From Gymnothorax reevesii (taxonomy: Eukaryota; Chordata; Actinopteri; Anguilliformes; Muraenidae), in the NCBI GenBank assembly GCA_029721435.1, contig CM056580.1, positions 27,770,367-27,834,366 on the forward strand: DNA of 64,000 nt, in the 5' to 3' direction. Below, one piece after another: positions 22,066 through 33,040 of the stretch (the first letter of the stretch is position 1; the number at the start of each line of letters is the position of its first letter). The notes below the pieces were generated by a model, which saw nothing but the letters and a program-made list of their open reading frames with translations, did no database searches and was not told the origin of the DNA. Both the position numbers and the translations under genes were made by a program.

Positions 22066-22985
22066 ATTTCTAAAATGTTCCCTTCACTTAGACTTACTCC
22101 CTGGCTGGGTGGATCATGTCCTTGTATTCTGCGTTGCTGGCATGCAGCGGTCCGTCAGTATGACCTTAAAATCTCATATCATCAGAGACTACCTGCGAGC
22201 CTTCTGTCATCAGCACAACTGAGGTCTATCCCAGTGTATAAGGTGTATATCAGCCAAGGAAATGAGCAATTTATTGTTATCCACTCAGCATTAGCATTAA
22301 CTACTGAACCAAGAAACTGGACAGTATATGTGCAGAACATTGTTACAGAGCTAATATAAAGGCATGCTAACAGGCCTCTTACTAACACAATGGCAGCAGA
22401 TCTTCCACACACTCATGCACGGTTTATTTGGGTTTGCAATTATTACAACGAAACTCCACCTTCTTCCTGGATGACTGCTTCCTTACGAGTGTCTTTTTTA
22501 CTTTTCTGTTGGAATTTTGGAATTTCACTGACCAAGTCCACCATATTGAGATCCAAATTTACAACAAGAACATTTCAATTTCCGATTGCTGAAAAGCCAT
22601 TACGACATTTTTACCAAATAAAACACAAAAAAGTTATCTGTTGCATTTATCTCCTCCAGAAATCGGGCATAGATGATAGTGGTCTGGACTCTAGACCAAG
22701 GAAGAGAGCATGCATGGAGGAGGGTGGCTTGAACAGCATGTGCAGCTAAATGTGACTGACACTGCTTAATAAATTCCTCCTGGCTCTCGGTGGTAAATTT
22801 TTTGGATTCTTGCCAGTGCCTTTAGAAACACTTTGAGGAGCCTAATCAACTTGAATTTTTGCAGATTATCTTTATCATACTTTTCTTGGTGCAGAGTGAC
22901 TGTTCTCGCAATTCTGGAAAAAAAAAAGCCATTTTAAAAACAGATATGCAGGACATCTTTGATACAGTGACTCAAAATGTGTTCT
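22066..22985. other. No recognised feature
   Basis: A 119-codon plus frame (22390-22749) and several minus frames occur, none with a motif. Confidence 0.4.
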
Positions 22986-22989
22986 ATAG

Positions 22990-24845
22990 CCAAAGGCCTG
23001 TAATTTCGTAGACCAGGTGCATGCGCCGCGAATGGGGGTGCGCCGCGCCAACGGGGTTTGTCCAGGCGTATGTTGCAATTTGGTGCCCAGCGTAGCCTGG
23101 CGCAAGTACTCCTCTGTCTCGCCTCTGTCCCTCCTTCCAGCGCAAGTTGGCAAAGAAGGCGTGTTTGGGTATAACACAGCCGAGTCAAATATTGCTCATT
23201 GGCAAGAGAAACGATAGATAGCGTGTTCCTATTATTAGGGCCTACAGCCTGTTGCTGCTTAAAATTTTGGGATTAACATGCAAGGGCAACAATGCAAGAT
23301 ACATTTCACATTTATTTTCAATATGTGATCTTAACTCAGTACGAGATCATAGCAATCAGGCTGTATTCCTTTCCCCCACTAAAAACGATAAACCCTAAGT
23401 GACAATAATAGTAGCCTAGTATTAAGCTGGTTGCACACTAGACGCAAAACAAATTTTTCGCTCGACAGATTGCGTTGAAAGCAGTGTCTTGTGTCCAAAA
23501 GTCCGACAGGGTTTTAATATATCTTCGTGTCCGACAGTCTATTATTGCTTTTAATTTCTTCAAATCTACTGACTCTTTTATATATTAAACATGAATGTTT
23601 TGATAAGAGGGCTCAGTTCTACAAGATGAGTATAGAGAATTTCAATCAATGTTTCTGTTTAAGTTCCGCTCAATAAAGCGAGTTGACATTGGCACGAGAC
23701 AATGTACAATGCCTCCGTGTCTTACAGCCAAAAAAAAAGAGGACGACTAGAACAGATTGATAACGAAATAAAGAATAAAAAGAAACATTTTAACAACAGA
23801 ACATCCAACGAACACTGCGATTAATTTATTCGCGGGTCATCTTTTTGGATGTTCTGTTGGTTGGTGATGTATATGTATTTTTATTCTTTATTCCGTTATA
23901 AATCTGTTCTCATATCAATACTTTTATTTTTGCTGGGTGCCGGACATGGAGTATTTTGCATTTCGCGTCGGACAGTCTTGATCGTGCATGCGATAATTTA
24001 TTCAAACTGTCAATGGTCATGGAATTGATTTGCTCTCTGATTGCAAGCACTATTTTATCTTTGCTGTGGAAATAAAGCGTGAATCTGTTCGATCCATCTG
24101 ACTAATTTTCGAAAGAAAGACCGAATAAAGACTGTTGTCTATCTTCAAAGGAAGAAAACAGGCAAATAAAAAGACCAAGAAAAGTCGATAGCTCTTTGCA
24201 TTGACTTTGACTGTAATCAGTCATACGAAAAATTGGTTCGCCTCCAGTGTGCAAATGGCTTTACCGAGCATAGAACGCAAGCATTATATATGCACTGTCT
24301 GATGCCGAGGCAGTTTGTGGTTGAGAAAGATGTGAAGTCGTTATTTTGCATCATTGATTCAGTTGCGTTGATTAAGTCAGGTCGAGTTTCCATCATGCGT
24401 GCCAACCGCCTTTGATCTGACATGAGGACAATTGATATAGATACTACAATTTATGTGCCAATTCAGATAGTTACATTAAACAGCGGTTACTGAATTAAAA
24501 TGTGCCTGACATTCTGGAAACCTGCCTGTGAGGTTTCAGTAACGTGTGCGTACTGTGTGCCGCTCAGCCAAATTACCACTGCACAGAAAGTGAACCTGGT
24601 TGGAGCTGGCGAGCTTTCTGCGCAACTGCAGCGAAGACTTTTCTACGAAATTGTCACTGCGTCTTGATGAATAAGTGACACCTCCCCCCACTACGCCGCC
24701 TCACCCATCTCGGCGCACGTTCGTCTGCGCACGGTGTTGCACCTCACGAAATTCCCACTGCGCGGGCTGCGCCGGATGAAATTACCACTGCGTGGGCTGC
24801 GCCACGCTACGCCACCTGCGCTGCGCCAGGAAATTAGAGCCCAAA
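22990..24845. mobile_element. Composite DNA transposon, copy A (~1.85 kb)
   Basis: Colinear with 59076-61255. The left end (GTAGACCAGGTGCATGCGCC) is GC-rich with GCGCC words; the right end (CTGCGCTGCGCCAGGAAATTAGAGCCC) is its imperfect inverse. In copy B the outermost left bases read GGGCTCTAAATTTG, the inverse of the right-end AAATTAGAGCCC. GC-rich subterminal repeats at both ends surround an AT-rich body. No transposase is visible. Superfamily not assigned; hAT is plausible from the GGGCTCT start. Confidence 0.75.
23424..24262. mobile_element. Nested inverted-repeat element inside copy A
   Basis: A second, inner pair of inverted repeats: AAGCTGGTTGCACACTAGAC at the left, and inward from the right TAAAGCCATTTGCACACTGG. 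Both lead into GCGAA...AATTTTTC. The same inner unit is present at 59760-60702. A short relative, keeping only ends and a palindrome, lies at 50949-51108. Confidence 0.65.
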
Positions 24846-27479
24846 GAGTTAAAAACATTTGATTTCAGCCTGTGCCAACCTGGGCACTACAAGCTTGCAA
24901 GTCTTTTGTTTCAAAGTTTAGCTGCTGTGCATTATAGCTGCAAGGGGACATAATTGGGATTGTTTCATCATAGCAGGGTTACTATATTTGATGCTGCATT
25001 AAATAACTGGAAATTCATCATGCAGGATGTATGCCTCAGGATATTTTGTGAAATGAAACCTAATAACAGCCAAGAACTTTTTGACTTCGGACATATGGTC
25101 ATTAATAATATAAGAACAAAAACAAATCCATCATATTTTACTTCACAACTTTCTGGCATGTCATTCCCTCAAGACTTATTTGAGAAAGTAATTAATGTGT
25201 TCCATTCAAAACAAAATCAAACATGCTATTTTTCAGTATATAAACCTAAATGCACGTACTTCAGCTCCAATAAATACTTTGGAGCAAGAGCTCCTAGCAA
25301 ACCGATTGCAAATTAACTGCGTGTTTCCTTTTGTATAGAGTGCAATTTACTTTGTAAAAAGAAAGCAGCCGTCACTTCCTGTGTTAATTCCCCACAAGCT
25401 GGCAGTCTGTCTGTTTCAGTCTTTTTTTATTCATCCTCATACCTCTGCCAGGTATGTTTGTTTGTTGTTGGTTGGTTTGTTTTTTCATCACTTAACGGGA
25501 TATCTCAAAATGTTATGGACTGATATCAGTGGCATTTTGTATGTCGATAAATGCTGTGCATAGAGAAAGTGTTTAAATTTTGATGACGATCAGACTCATA
25601 TTCTTCATCTAGGATCCAAAGGAATTTCTATGCACTGTAAAGATTTATTTAACACTCAGGTTCCATGATAAAGCAACAGTGGAGGTAATGCACCCTCCAA
25701 GTGCCTTCTACTTTCTTGATAGTTGTTTTGTTCCTGTAGCCACCTCTTGCACATTCCCCACTCCCTCACTGTCCCTCAGCCATAACTCACTGTCTCTGTC
25801 AGTTTTAGTTCCTGTGGTTTTTTTCTCCCTTTGCTTGATTGTTGTCAGTTCCTTTGTACCCACCCTTCTTTGTGCTCACTCTCCTCATGGCACTTTCAGC
25901 CTGTTCCTATTTAGGATCTCAATATCCTTCCATCTTCAGTCATTCAAAAGTATAACCAAGTCACTAGTTTATTAGGCACTGTCTCCCTTTGCTTAATGGG
26001 TACCCTCGTGGTGATTGATCCCGATCTCCCTGCCTTGGAGTTTGAGAGTGGGCACTGCTTGCAGGTTGAACTACCTACAGATGGCCTTCTTGTTACAGAC
26101 CTTGGACTGCCTACTGATAATGCCTTGACCACTCTCCACCAGGCTTGCTTGCTGATGTCCCAACCTTGACTGACACCGTCCATTCTCAAGTCCCAATCCG
26201 TTTTATGTTTTTATATTTCTTTTTGCGCAAATTGCAGGTGTAAAAACACATTATTAATCACTTAAACCCAAACACCCCCCAGTGGTCCCAGTGGTAGCAC
26301 AGGTGTTGTGGACATTTACATAAGTCAGTCAATTTAAAGTGCAGCTATTATGGTTTTTCATTATTCTAATGTTATGTGAATCATACAGTTTTTATATACA
26401 TGTGAAAGGTCTGCTTAGAAAAAAACAACTCAAAGCCACACCAGATGAAGCTCTCTCTGCCAAAAAATGCACTGCTCTAGAACTGCCTGAAATGCACCAA
26501 TAGCTTGCGTCCATTTTTTTCATCAGTTGGAGACATCACCAAATGAATTTTTGTGCCAAGCTTTTAACACGCCCTTGAAACAAGCGGGTATGCTCACAAG
26601 CTCATTTACACTCTAGAGCAGAAATCCCTTTATGGTAATGGGCATGAAATTTCTGACATGCATCCGAAGCGGTTTTCCAATCACAAGTCAGTAAAAAAGT
26701 TCACCAATCACAACACACTGGGGTTTTCTTGATGGTGGGGCCAGGACCTCAACAGAGTGTTTCACATGCAGGTAATGGAGAAATAACCAGCATGAGAAAA
26801 CTGGTGCTTTTAAGAATAACGCATTGAAACCTTTTTTTTTTTTTTTAGAAGACAAGAATACAAGAATAACCAGTGAAAAGTAACTTAATTGATGCACACT
26901 TTAATGATTTACAAATATATAATAAGCGCGACACATCAATATTATCACTCAGAGAGACATCCCTTCTTGATAACCAAGTTGTTGTTCCAATCAAAATATC
27001 AAGTTATATTCCTGAGTTAAAACATTTCAACAGCAATATTTACTCACCTGTATTTATTGCAGGTCACTGGCTCTTGCCTTGGTAAATGGTCCAGGATCAC
27101 AAGAATCCACAAACCTTGATTTTAAAAAATCATAGTACCCCCATCATACCAAGGTAGTTCTGAGCACGTTCTCAAAAATTTGACAGAATGAGCTAAAACT
27201 GAGTGGGAGCTGACTGGACGTTCTAGACAATTATTACAATCTGAGTATGAACCTCATTGACGGGCATTGACGGGAAGGGTGCTCCAGAACGTTGAGCATG
27301 TCCAAAAATTGCTCCCAACCATCCCGTCCTGAAATCAGACTGAGTGAGGTCTTACTGCAAATGAGTTTGCCGTACTGCAAACGGAGTAGCTGTACTTTTA
27401 TTGTTGTAGAACGGTATCGAGTACGAACAAAACACGGCATGTCGGGGAAAATTTGAAGAGCATTTGAACACCAACTTCG
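24846..27479. other. No gene recognised
   Basis: A 120-codon plus frame at 24954-25316 and a 98-codon low-complexity frame at 25679-25975 lack recognisable motifs. The stretch at about 26270-26880 ends in a run of about 15 T near 26830. No terminal repeats were delimited. Confidence 0.4.
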
Positions 27480-27545
27480 TACGGTTGTACCTCGTCTTTC
27501 CCGTTCCCATTCCCATTCCCATTCCCAGACAGACATTCCCAGACA
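27480..27545. repeat. CCCATT hexamer run and CCCAGACAG duplication
   Basis: CCCATT is repeated three to four times near 27502-27528, followed by a local duplication of CATTCCCAGACAG. It gives a WEWEWE reading on the minus strand that is not a gene. Confidence 0.6.
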
Positions 27546-27889
27546 GCGCAAGCGCCTCGTTCCTGGCCGGATCACTGTCGTAACAAGAATGACGGTCAAG
27601 CACACCCTTGCGTGTAATAATGCTTAATTCTATCATAGAGTTTGCTCGGTTACCATGACAACCGCAAAAACGGAAAAATGCCAAATTGTATCTTTTTTGG
27701 TGGCTATTACATATACCTCTTTAGATTAATTCAGAGTTGTTTCCAAGTGTCATTTTTTCATTTAATCCCAGATGACCCCTTAACTTGACTGTGTTAGGTC
27801 CTTACTACGTCCTTATTCCTCCCGAAATAGCTCTGTACAAGCATTAAAAGTTTTGATTGGGTTTGAAATACGTTTCTACACCATTCAAA
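27546..27889. other. No recognised feature
   Basis: Spacer before the Tc1-like element. No motif seen. Confidence 0.3.
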
Positions 27890-27891
27890 TA

Positions 27892-29438
27892 CAACCGCAA
27901 TTCTGAAATAGTTGAGACGTGTAAGTTGTGAATAAAATCAAAATGCAATGACTTTCAGATCACATGCGCCAGTATGTTATTTAGAATAGAACATAGATAC
28001 CATTTCAAATGTTGAAAGTGAAAAATTTAAATGTTTATCCACAAATGAGTTCATCTTAAATTTTATGGCTGCAACAGGTCTCAAAATAGTTGGGACACAG
28101 GCAAAAAAGGGCTGAAAAAGCAATTAATATCTAAAATAATCAGCTGAAAGAACATTTAGTAAGTAATTAAGTTAACTGGCATCAGGTTTGTAACATGATT
28201 GACTATAAAAGGGATGTCTTAGAGAGCCTGAGTCTCTTAGAAGTAAAGATGAACAGAGGCTCTACAACCTGTGAAGGCTTGCGTAAAAAAATTGTGGAAA
28301 ACTTAAAAAACAATGTTCCTCAACGTCAAATTGCAAAGGCCTTGAGGGTTTCATCATCGACTGCTCATAACATCATCAAAAGATTCAAAGAAACTGAAAA
28401 AATTATTCTGTCATTGATATTACTAAATGGGCCCAGGAATACTTCAAGAAACCACTGTCTGGAAACACAGTCTGTCGTGCCAACCACAGATGCCACCTAA
28501 AACTCCATCATGCAAAATGGAAGCCATTGTTTAGCATGATGCAGAAGCACCGCCATGTTCTGTGGGCCAAGGCTCATTTAAAATGGACTGTAGCAAAGTG
28601 GCTAAGTGTCCTGTGGTCAGACGAGTCCAAATTTGACATTCTTGTTGGAAATCATGGGCATTGTGTCTTCCGGGCTAAAGAGAAGAAATACCACCCCTCC
28701 TGTTATCAGTGTTCAGTTCAGAAGCCAGCATCTCTGATGTTATGGGGATGCATTAGTGTATATGGTGTGGGACACTTGCATGTTTTAAAAAGCACCATGA
28801 ATACTGAAAGGTATATAAAGGTTTTGGAGCAACATATGCTCCCCTCCAGATGACATCTATTCCAGGGTTGGCCTTGTGTATTTCAGCAGGACAATGCAAA
28901 ACCACATACTGCAGCTATTACAATACAATGCAACACAATACAATAAATAATGGCTTCGTAGTAAAAGAGTCCGTGTGCTGAACTGGCCTGCCTGCAGTCC
29001 TGATCTTTCACTGATTGAGAATATTTGGTGCATAATTAAACTAAAAGTCCATTAAAGGAGGCCTAAAACTCTCCAGCAGCTGAAAGCCTGTATTAAATAA
29101 GAGAGAGATCGAATTCCAATGGCTAAACTCAAGAAACTTGTTCTCAATGCTCAGACGTCTCCACTTTGTGTTAAAAAGAAGAGCGGATGCTACACCATGG
29201 TAAACAGGCCTCTGTCCCAACTTTTTTGAGACCTATGGCAGCCATCAAATTTGAAATGAGCTTATTTTGTGGAAAAAAATGTAAAATTTCTCAGTTTCAA
29301 CATCTGCTATGTTATCTCTTATGCTTATGCTTGCTTTTGTTCTATCGTAAAATACTGGCTGGAATGATTTGAAAATCATTGCATTTTGATTTTATTCACA
29401 ATTTACACTTTGTCCCAACTATTTCAGAATTGATGTTG
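27892..29438 (+). mobile_element. Tc1-like transposon, ~1.55 kb, complete ends
   Basis: TA at 27890-27891 and 29439-29440. Inverted ends read CAACCGCAATTCTGAAATAG and CAACATCAATTCTGAAATAG, and stay similar for about 70 bases. A third internal copy of the AAATAGTTGGGACA word occurs near 28084-28097, as expected for IR/DR-type ends. Low divergence between the ends suggests moderate age. Confidence 0.9.
28195..29190 (+). pseudogene. Tc1-like transposase pseudogene
   Basis: The N-terminal helix-turn-helix is intact (28195-28400: LRKKIVENLKNNVPQRQIAK, then SSTAHNIIKRFKET). A deletion or shift removes part of the linker. A second frame (28527-28853) carries [10 protein letters not shown] with the first catalytic aspartate and [21 protein letters not shown], with the second aspartate, follows near 28890 in another frame. 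LSLIENIWCIIK near 29005 carries the glutamate, although the usual proline before it is leucine. A short CAATACAATGCAACAC-type expansion near 28920 disrupts the region between the last two catalytic blocks. It is not functional as it stands. Confidence 0.85.
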
Positions 29439-29568
29439 TAGTTCTTATACCATTTTTAGTGAGATCAACTCGTTTCTAATACCTTAATGTCATTCTTACC
29501 CGGTTATTACTATGTCCACTCCATTTGCAGTCAGATCAGCAAAGTTTACAGTACAAACAGTTCCGATC

Positions 29569-29998
29569 AAGGGGACTGCTATCCCCGGGCATCAGACTTG
29601 GGAGCATGAAACTGATCCCCTGATTTTAAAATAATCTTCTAGAAAATTCATCATAATAAATATCTGTGAAGATTTTACATATACTGAGCAACAAAAGAAA
29701 CGCAAGTTAGGTAGTTAGTTAATGTACTCTTATGGTTACTCAGTCAAAGTGACTGCAAAATAAAGAAAAGTTTGATGAAACGAGTTTAAATGTGCATGTG
29801 CTAGTAATAAATTTGATTTTCTAAAATATTTAAAGGCTGACTGGAAAATAATTTTGCGCGTAATTAAGTTGCGTTTCTTTTGTTGTTCAGTACAGTATTT
29901 CTTAGTTACATAAAAGCTTTATATATTCTATTTTGCTAATTTTCCTCGACAAATGACATAGTGGTAAAAATAGATTTACCCCCAAGCCCCCCACCCCA
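29569..29998. repeat. Dispersed repeat Y, copy 1, interrupted by a MITE
   Basis: GGGGACTGCTATCCCCGGGC, AAAATTCATCATAATAAATA, ACATAAAAGCTTT and GACAAATGACATAGTGGTAA occur in the same order at 54000-54217. Both copies end in C-rich tracts. Copy 1 is longer because it contains the MITE at 29684-29890. Confidence 0.8.
29684..29890. mobile_element. Small Tc1/mariner-type MITE with TA duplication
   Basis: Terminal repeats CTGAGCAACAAAAGAAACGC and, inward from the right, CTGAACAACAAAAGAAACGC differ at one base. TA flanks both sides (29682-29683, 29891-29892). The other copy of the surrounding repeat (54000-54217) lacks the insert and so provides the empty site. No coding capacity. Confidence 0.9.
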
Positions 29999-30319
29999 CT
30001 GTAAGATCTGGAAAGGGCGTTGGGGCACCGCAAACGCTAATGAGTGAGGGAGCCCCTTGGCTGGAAGCAGCAAATGGCTGATAGCTCGGGGATTGGGCCT
30101 CAAGGAACTCCGGAACCATGCAAAATAACAATAAAACTGGTTTGACTTCCTCCGTTATGAGTGGGCCCAGGATGTTTGCTCAGCCTGCAAGTGAAAGGTG
30201 TTCATGGTCTTTCTGTGTCCTTGGTGTTACTCTGTCTGGGAGGGGTCATTGCAAGGCACTGGCTGACACAATGCCCCTGTGGAAGTCATGTTATTGTCCT
30301 CAGTCTTTAATATAACTGG
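29999..30319. other. No recognised feature
   Basis: A 65-codon frame (30118-30315) has no motif. Homology with the 4.7-kb leader copy starts only at the right edge. Confidence 0.35.
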
Positions 30320-31205
30320 ACCTTAACTTATCTGTTTATAATAATCTAAACATCTGGGAACTTCACAATATATTCATACTTTCAATATACTGCGATGAAA
30401 TCACTTCTGTACTCATAACCCAATTTACCTGTATAATAATTCATCTTAAGACTTTTTTCATGACAACTGCGTCATAGTAATACATTTTCCTGGCTTGTTT
30501 GGTATATATGTTTTTGTTAAAATTCGAGGAGTTGAATGCAATATATTTAATATCAAATGAGATTATGATGCACTGACTCTCAGAAACTCACTAAAATAGG
30601 TAGAATCTCCTCTTGGGTAATAGTACTAGCTATTTGCTAAGTTATTTTAAGGCCTCAGGATGGGGAAAGCCCAAGTATTGGTTTCGACCCTCCTTCCAGG
30701 CAATTTATGGCCATGCGCCTTCATCAATGAATGTAGTAAGTTTAAAGGAGAGAGAAACGCAGCCGAAGATCGCAGCTGACTTCCCACATGTGCATCTCTG
30801 CCGTATGTAGCCTCTTTACTTATGGAAGATCGTATCCGATCTCTCCTCGCGTACGTAAGTGCATGTGTAGTCTATACACTTGTTTTGTATATAGCCCTTT
30901 CGCCAGGTATGACTTCACTCTCATCGTCTAAATTGCTGATAACTTGTTCTTGATTTAGTCTTGATTTGTTTGATTTAAGCTCTTGTCTGCCTAGTGAAAA
31001 AATAATTGTTATTCCTGTAAACTTGCGTGGTCTCAGAGACTCTTAATCCTTTTACATTCTTTCTAGCCACGTTACGATGGAGACTTAGGGGTTTAATCCC
31101 AACCGAATATGCGAATTTAGCCATAAGGGGGCCCATGGACGAAAAGTCGGGTTCCGCTAAATTCCCTTATGGAACTCTCTGGGTGTCTACATAGACCTGG
31201 GTTCA
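30320..31205 (+). mobile_element. Penelope-associated leader repeat, copy 4
   Basis: Block A (30320-30560) matches 4735-4965, for example in TTCATGACAACTGCGTCATA. Blocks B, C and D follow in the same order and stop at CCTGGGTTCA near 31204. Immediately afterwards RT-coding sequence begins, so in this copy the repeat acts as the 5' leader (or pseudo-LTR) of the Penelope-like element. Confidence 0.6.
30907..31066 (+). other. Candidate intron in the Penelope-like leader
   Basis: CGCCAG|GTATGA with GT at 30907, then a pyrimidine tract ACATTCTTTCTAG with AG at 31066: 160 bases. Junctions and length match the copy at 5271-5424 (154 bases) although the interior has diverged, as expected if the splice sites were kept by selection while the family was active. 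Confidence 0.5.
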
Positions 31206-32158
31206 TAGTCACTGAGCCAAAAGATGCCTATGCTGCGGTGATTGATGACTTCATTGACACATCTTTTAAGAGTGGTTGGATAACTCAAAACGAGAAAGAC
31301 TTTCTAACAACAGAATTTCCTATTTGTCCGGTTTTTTACGGTCTATCGAAAATTCATAAATGTCTTGACAATCCTCCCCTGCGCCCCATTGTTGCGAGTA
31401 TCTGTAGTCTCACGGAGCCACTGTCATTATTCGTCGACTTCTTTATTAAGAAATTTGTTGCTGTTGTTGACCTTTTTAGGAGATACCACTGATGTCCTCA
31501 ACATAAAGGATTTGAAATGTGGCAGTAACGACTTGTTAGTGCCTTTTGATGTTCAGAGCTTATACACCTGTATTCCTCATCATATCGGTATTGAAGCTCT
31601 TTCATATTATCTGGATCAACGTCCCGATGGTCTATTTCCACCAAAGAACTTTTTGTTGACACTGTCCAAAATCATCTAGTCGAACATTTTTTTTAAATAC
31701 TCCGGAAAATATTATCTTCAATCCCGTGGGACATCAATGGGTAGTATGCTTGTCTTGTCATGGGGCTATGGGAAGAAGAAATCATATTTAATTCCTCAAA
31801 CCCTTTTTTGTCCAAGATCGCTCTGTTTAAGAGATATATTGATGACACTTTTGTTATTTGGAAGGGCAATAACAATGAACTTGATGATTTCTTTTGTTAT
31901 CTAAATACTTCCACTAATTATATGAGTTTCACCTAGGAATATAGCCTTACTGAGATCAATTTCTTAGATTTAACCATCTACAAAGAGGAAAACGGCACAT
32001 TACAAACTACAATTTTTCGTAAACCTCTCTGCAAGAATACTCTCCTAAGAGCCGACAGTAATCACCCCAGCCGGCTGATTAAAAATATCCCCACCGGTCA
32101 GTTTCTTAGACTGCGTAGAAATTGCAGCTCCGAAACTGACTTTCATAAAGCTTTTGAC
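31206..32158 (+). pseudogene. Penelope-type reverse transcriptase, frameshifted
   Basis: The first frame (31206-31492) reads FPICPVFYGLSKIHK, then PPLRPIVASICSLTEPLS and FVDFFIKK, the conserved N-terminal RT blocks of Penelope-like elements. A shift near 31480 moves to a second frame (to 31679) with LLVPFDVQSLYTCIPHHIGI, which contains the FDVQSLYT catalytic-aspartate block. A third segment carries RYIDDTFVIW with the YIDD box (codons 31835-31846), preceded by stops, then NFLDLTIYKEENG and TIFRKP. At least two frameshifts and several stops make it inactive. The family acts by copying its RNA at telomeric or internal breaks. Confidence 0.85.
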
Positions 32159-33028
32159 ATGAAGGAGCGTTTCCGAGCCAGAGGTTATCCTGGCGAGTAT
32201 ATTGATTTGGCCTATCAAAGAGCAACGCGTTCGGAAAGACACGCCTTTTTGACAAAGAGATCTCAGGATCAAGCCTCTCCTTGCCTCTCTTTTTCCACAG
32301 AATGCACGGCCATGGCAGGCAGGATTAAACATATTGTCCTTAAACATTGGAATATCCGCAAAAGCGACCCATCTCTTAAGGCTATTTCTGTTCTACCTCC
32401 TCGCATTACCTTTAGACGTGCACGCAATCTTAGAGATCGGCTGGTCCACTTGAACATTTGTACACCACCCCTCTCTTCTTGGCTTTCTCAACCCATAGGT
32501 TTTTATCGCTGCGGACATTGCACCCACTGCACAAACTCTTCAGATATTAAAGAATTCACGCACCCATGCACGGGGAAGAAATATAAAATCAATTTGTATA
32601 TTAATTGTAAAAGTACTCATGTTGTCTACATGTTGAAATGCCCATGCGGATTAGTGTATGTGGGACAAACCAAACGTCCTCTCAAAGTGAGAATAGCTGA
32701 ACATAAGACTGCTATCCGCACCAAAAACCTTGATTATGCCATTGCATGTCACTATCAGCAGGCTAAACATGGGTCAGTGGCTTCCCTTAAATTTTGGGGG
32801 ATAGAGAATATCACTCCACCACTAAGAGGCGGGGATAATGGCTGGAACTACGGGGGTTTTATAATCGCGATACACGTTTCCAATGGTTTTATTTATCAAG
32901 GCATTAGCAGTGGCCTGATCAATGTAAGATTCTGTCACACAACTAAATTGCGCAATTTAACAGAAAAAAAATGTAATTTCTGTAAGCGCTTGAATAGTAA
33001 TTCCCAATGTATGTTACCACTGTGCTGA
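32159..33028 (+). pseudogene. Penelope-like C-terminal region with GIY-YIG endonuclease
   Basis: An open frame of 289 codons continues the polyprotein. First comes the connector (RARGYPGEYIDLAYQRA, then SLKAISVLPPRITFRRARNL), then a cysteine/histidine cluster CGHCTHC near residue 119, then the GIY-YIG nuclease. VVYMLKCPCGLVYVGQT (32621-32671) gives the two strands, and KRPLKVRIAEHK the downstream arginine helix; H and E positions follow. The usual end of the polyprotein after LRGGD (about 32830) is lost to a frameshift, so the last ~60 codons are out of frame. The initiating ATG is internal, not a true start. Confidence 0.85.
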
Positions 33029-33040
33029 CACCATCACTCT

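Larger units (their letters stand above)
31206..33040 (+). mobile_element. Penelope-like retroelement, coding part
   Basis: RT and GIY-YIG endonuclease in the order typical of Penelope-like elements. The N-terminal part of the protein is missing: the frame begins shortly before the FYGLSKIHK motif, so the copy is 5'-truncated or deleted internally relative to a full element. The 3' limit is approximate, and no second leader copy was seen downstream. Confidence 0.8.

Noticed and set aside
22390..22749. 119-codon plus frame
   Set aside because: No motif; the minus strand is equally open, as expected by chance.
24954..25316. 120-codon plus frame
   Set aside because: Composition follows AT-rich DNA; no recognisable domain and no second copy to show conservation.
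25679..25975. 98-codon plus frame with hydrophobic segments
   Set aside because: Low-complexity S/F/L-rich translation of CT-rich DNA; no motif, no partner exon and no repeat copy.
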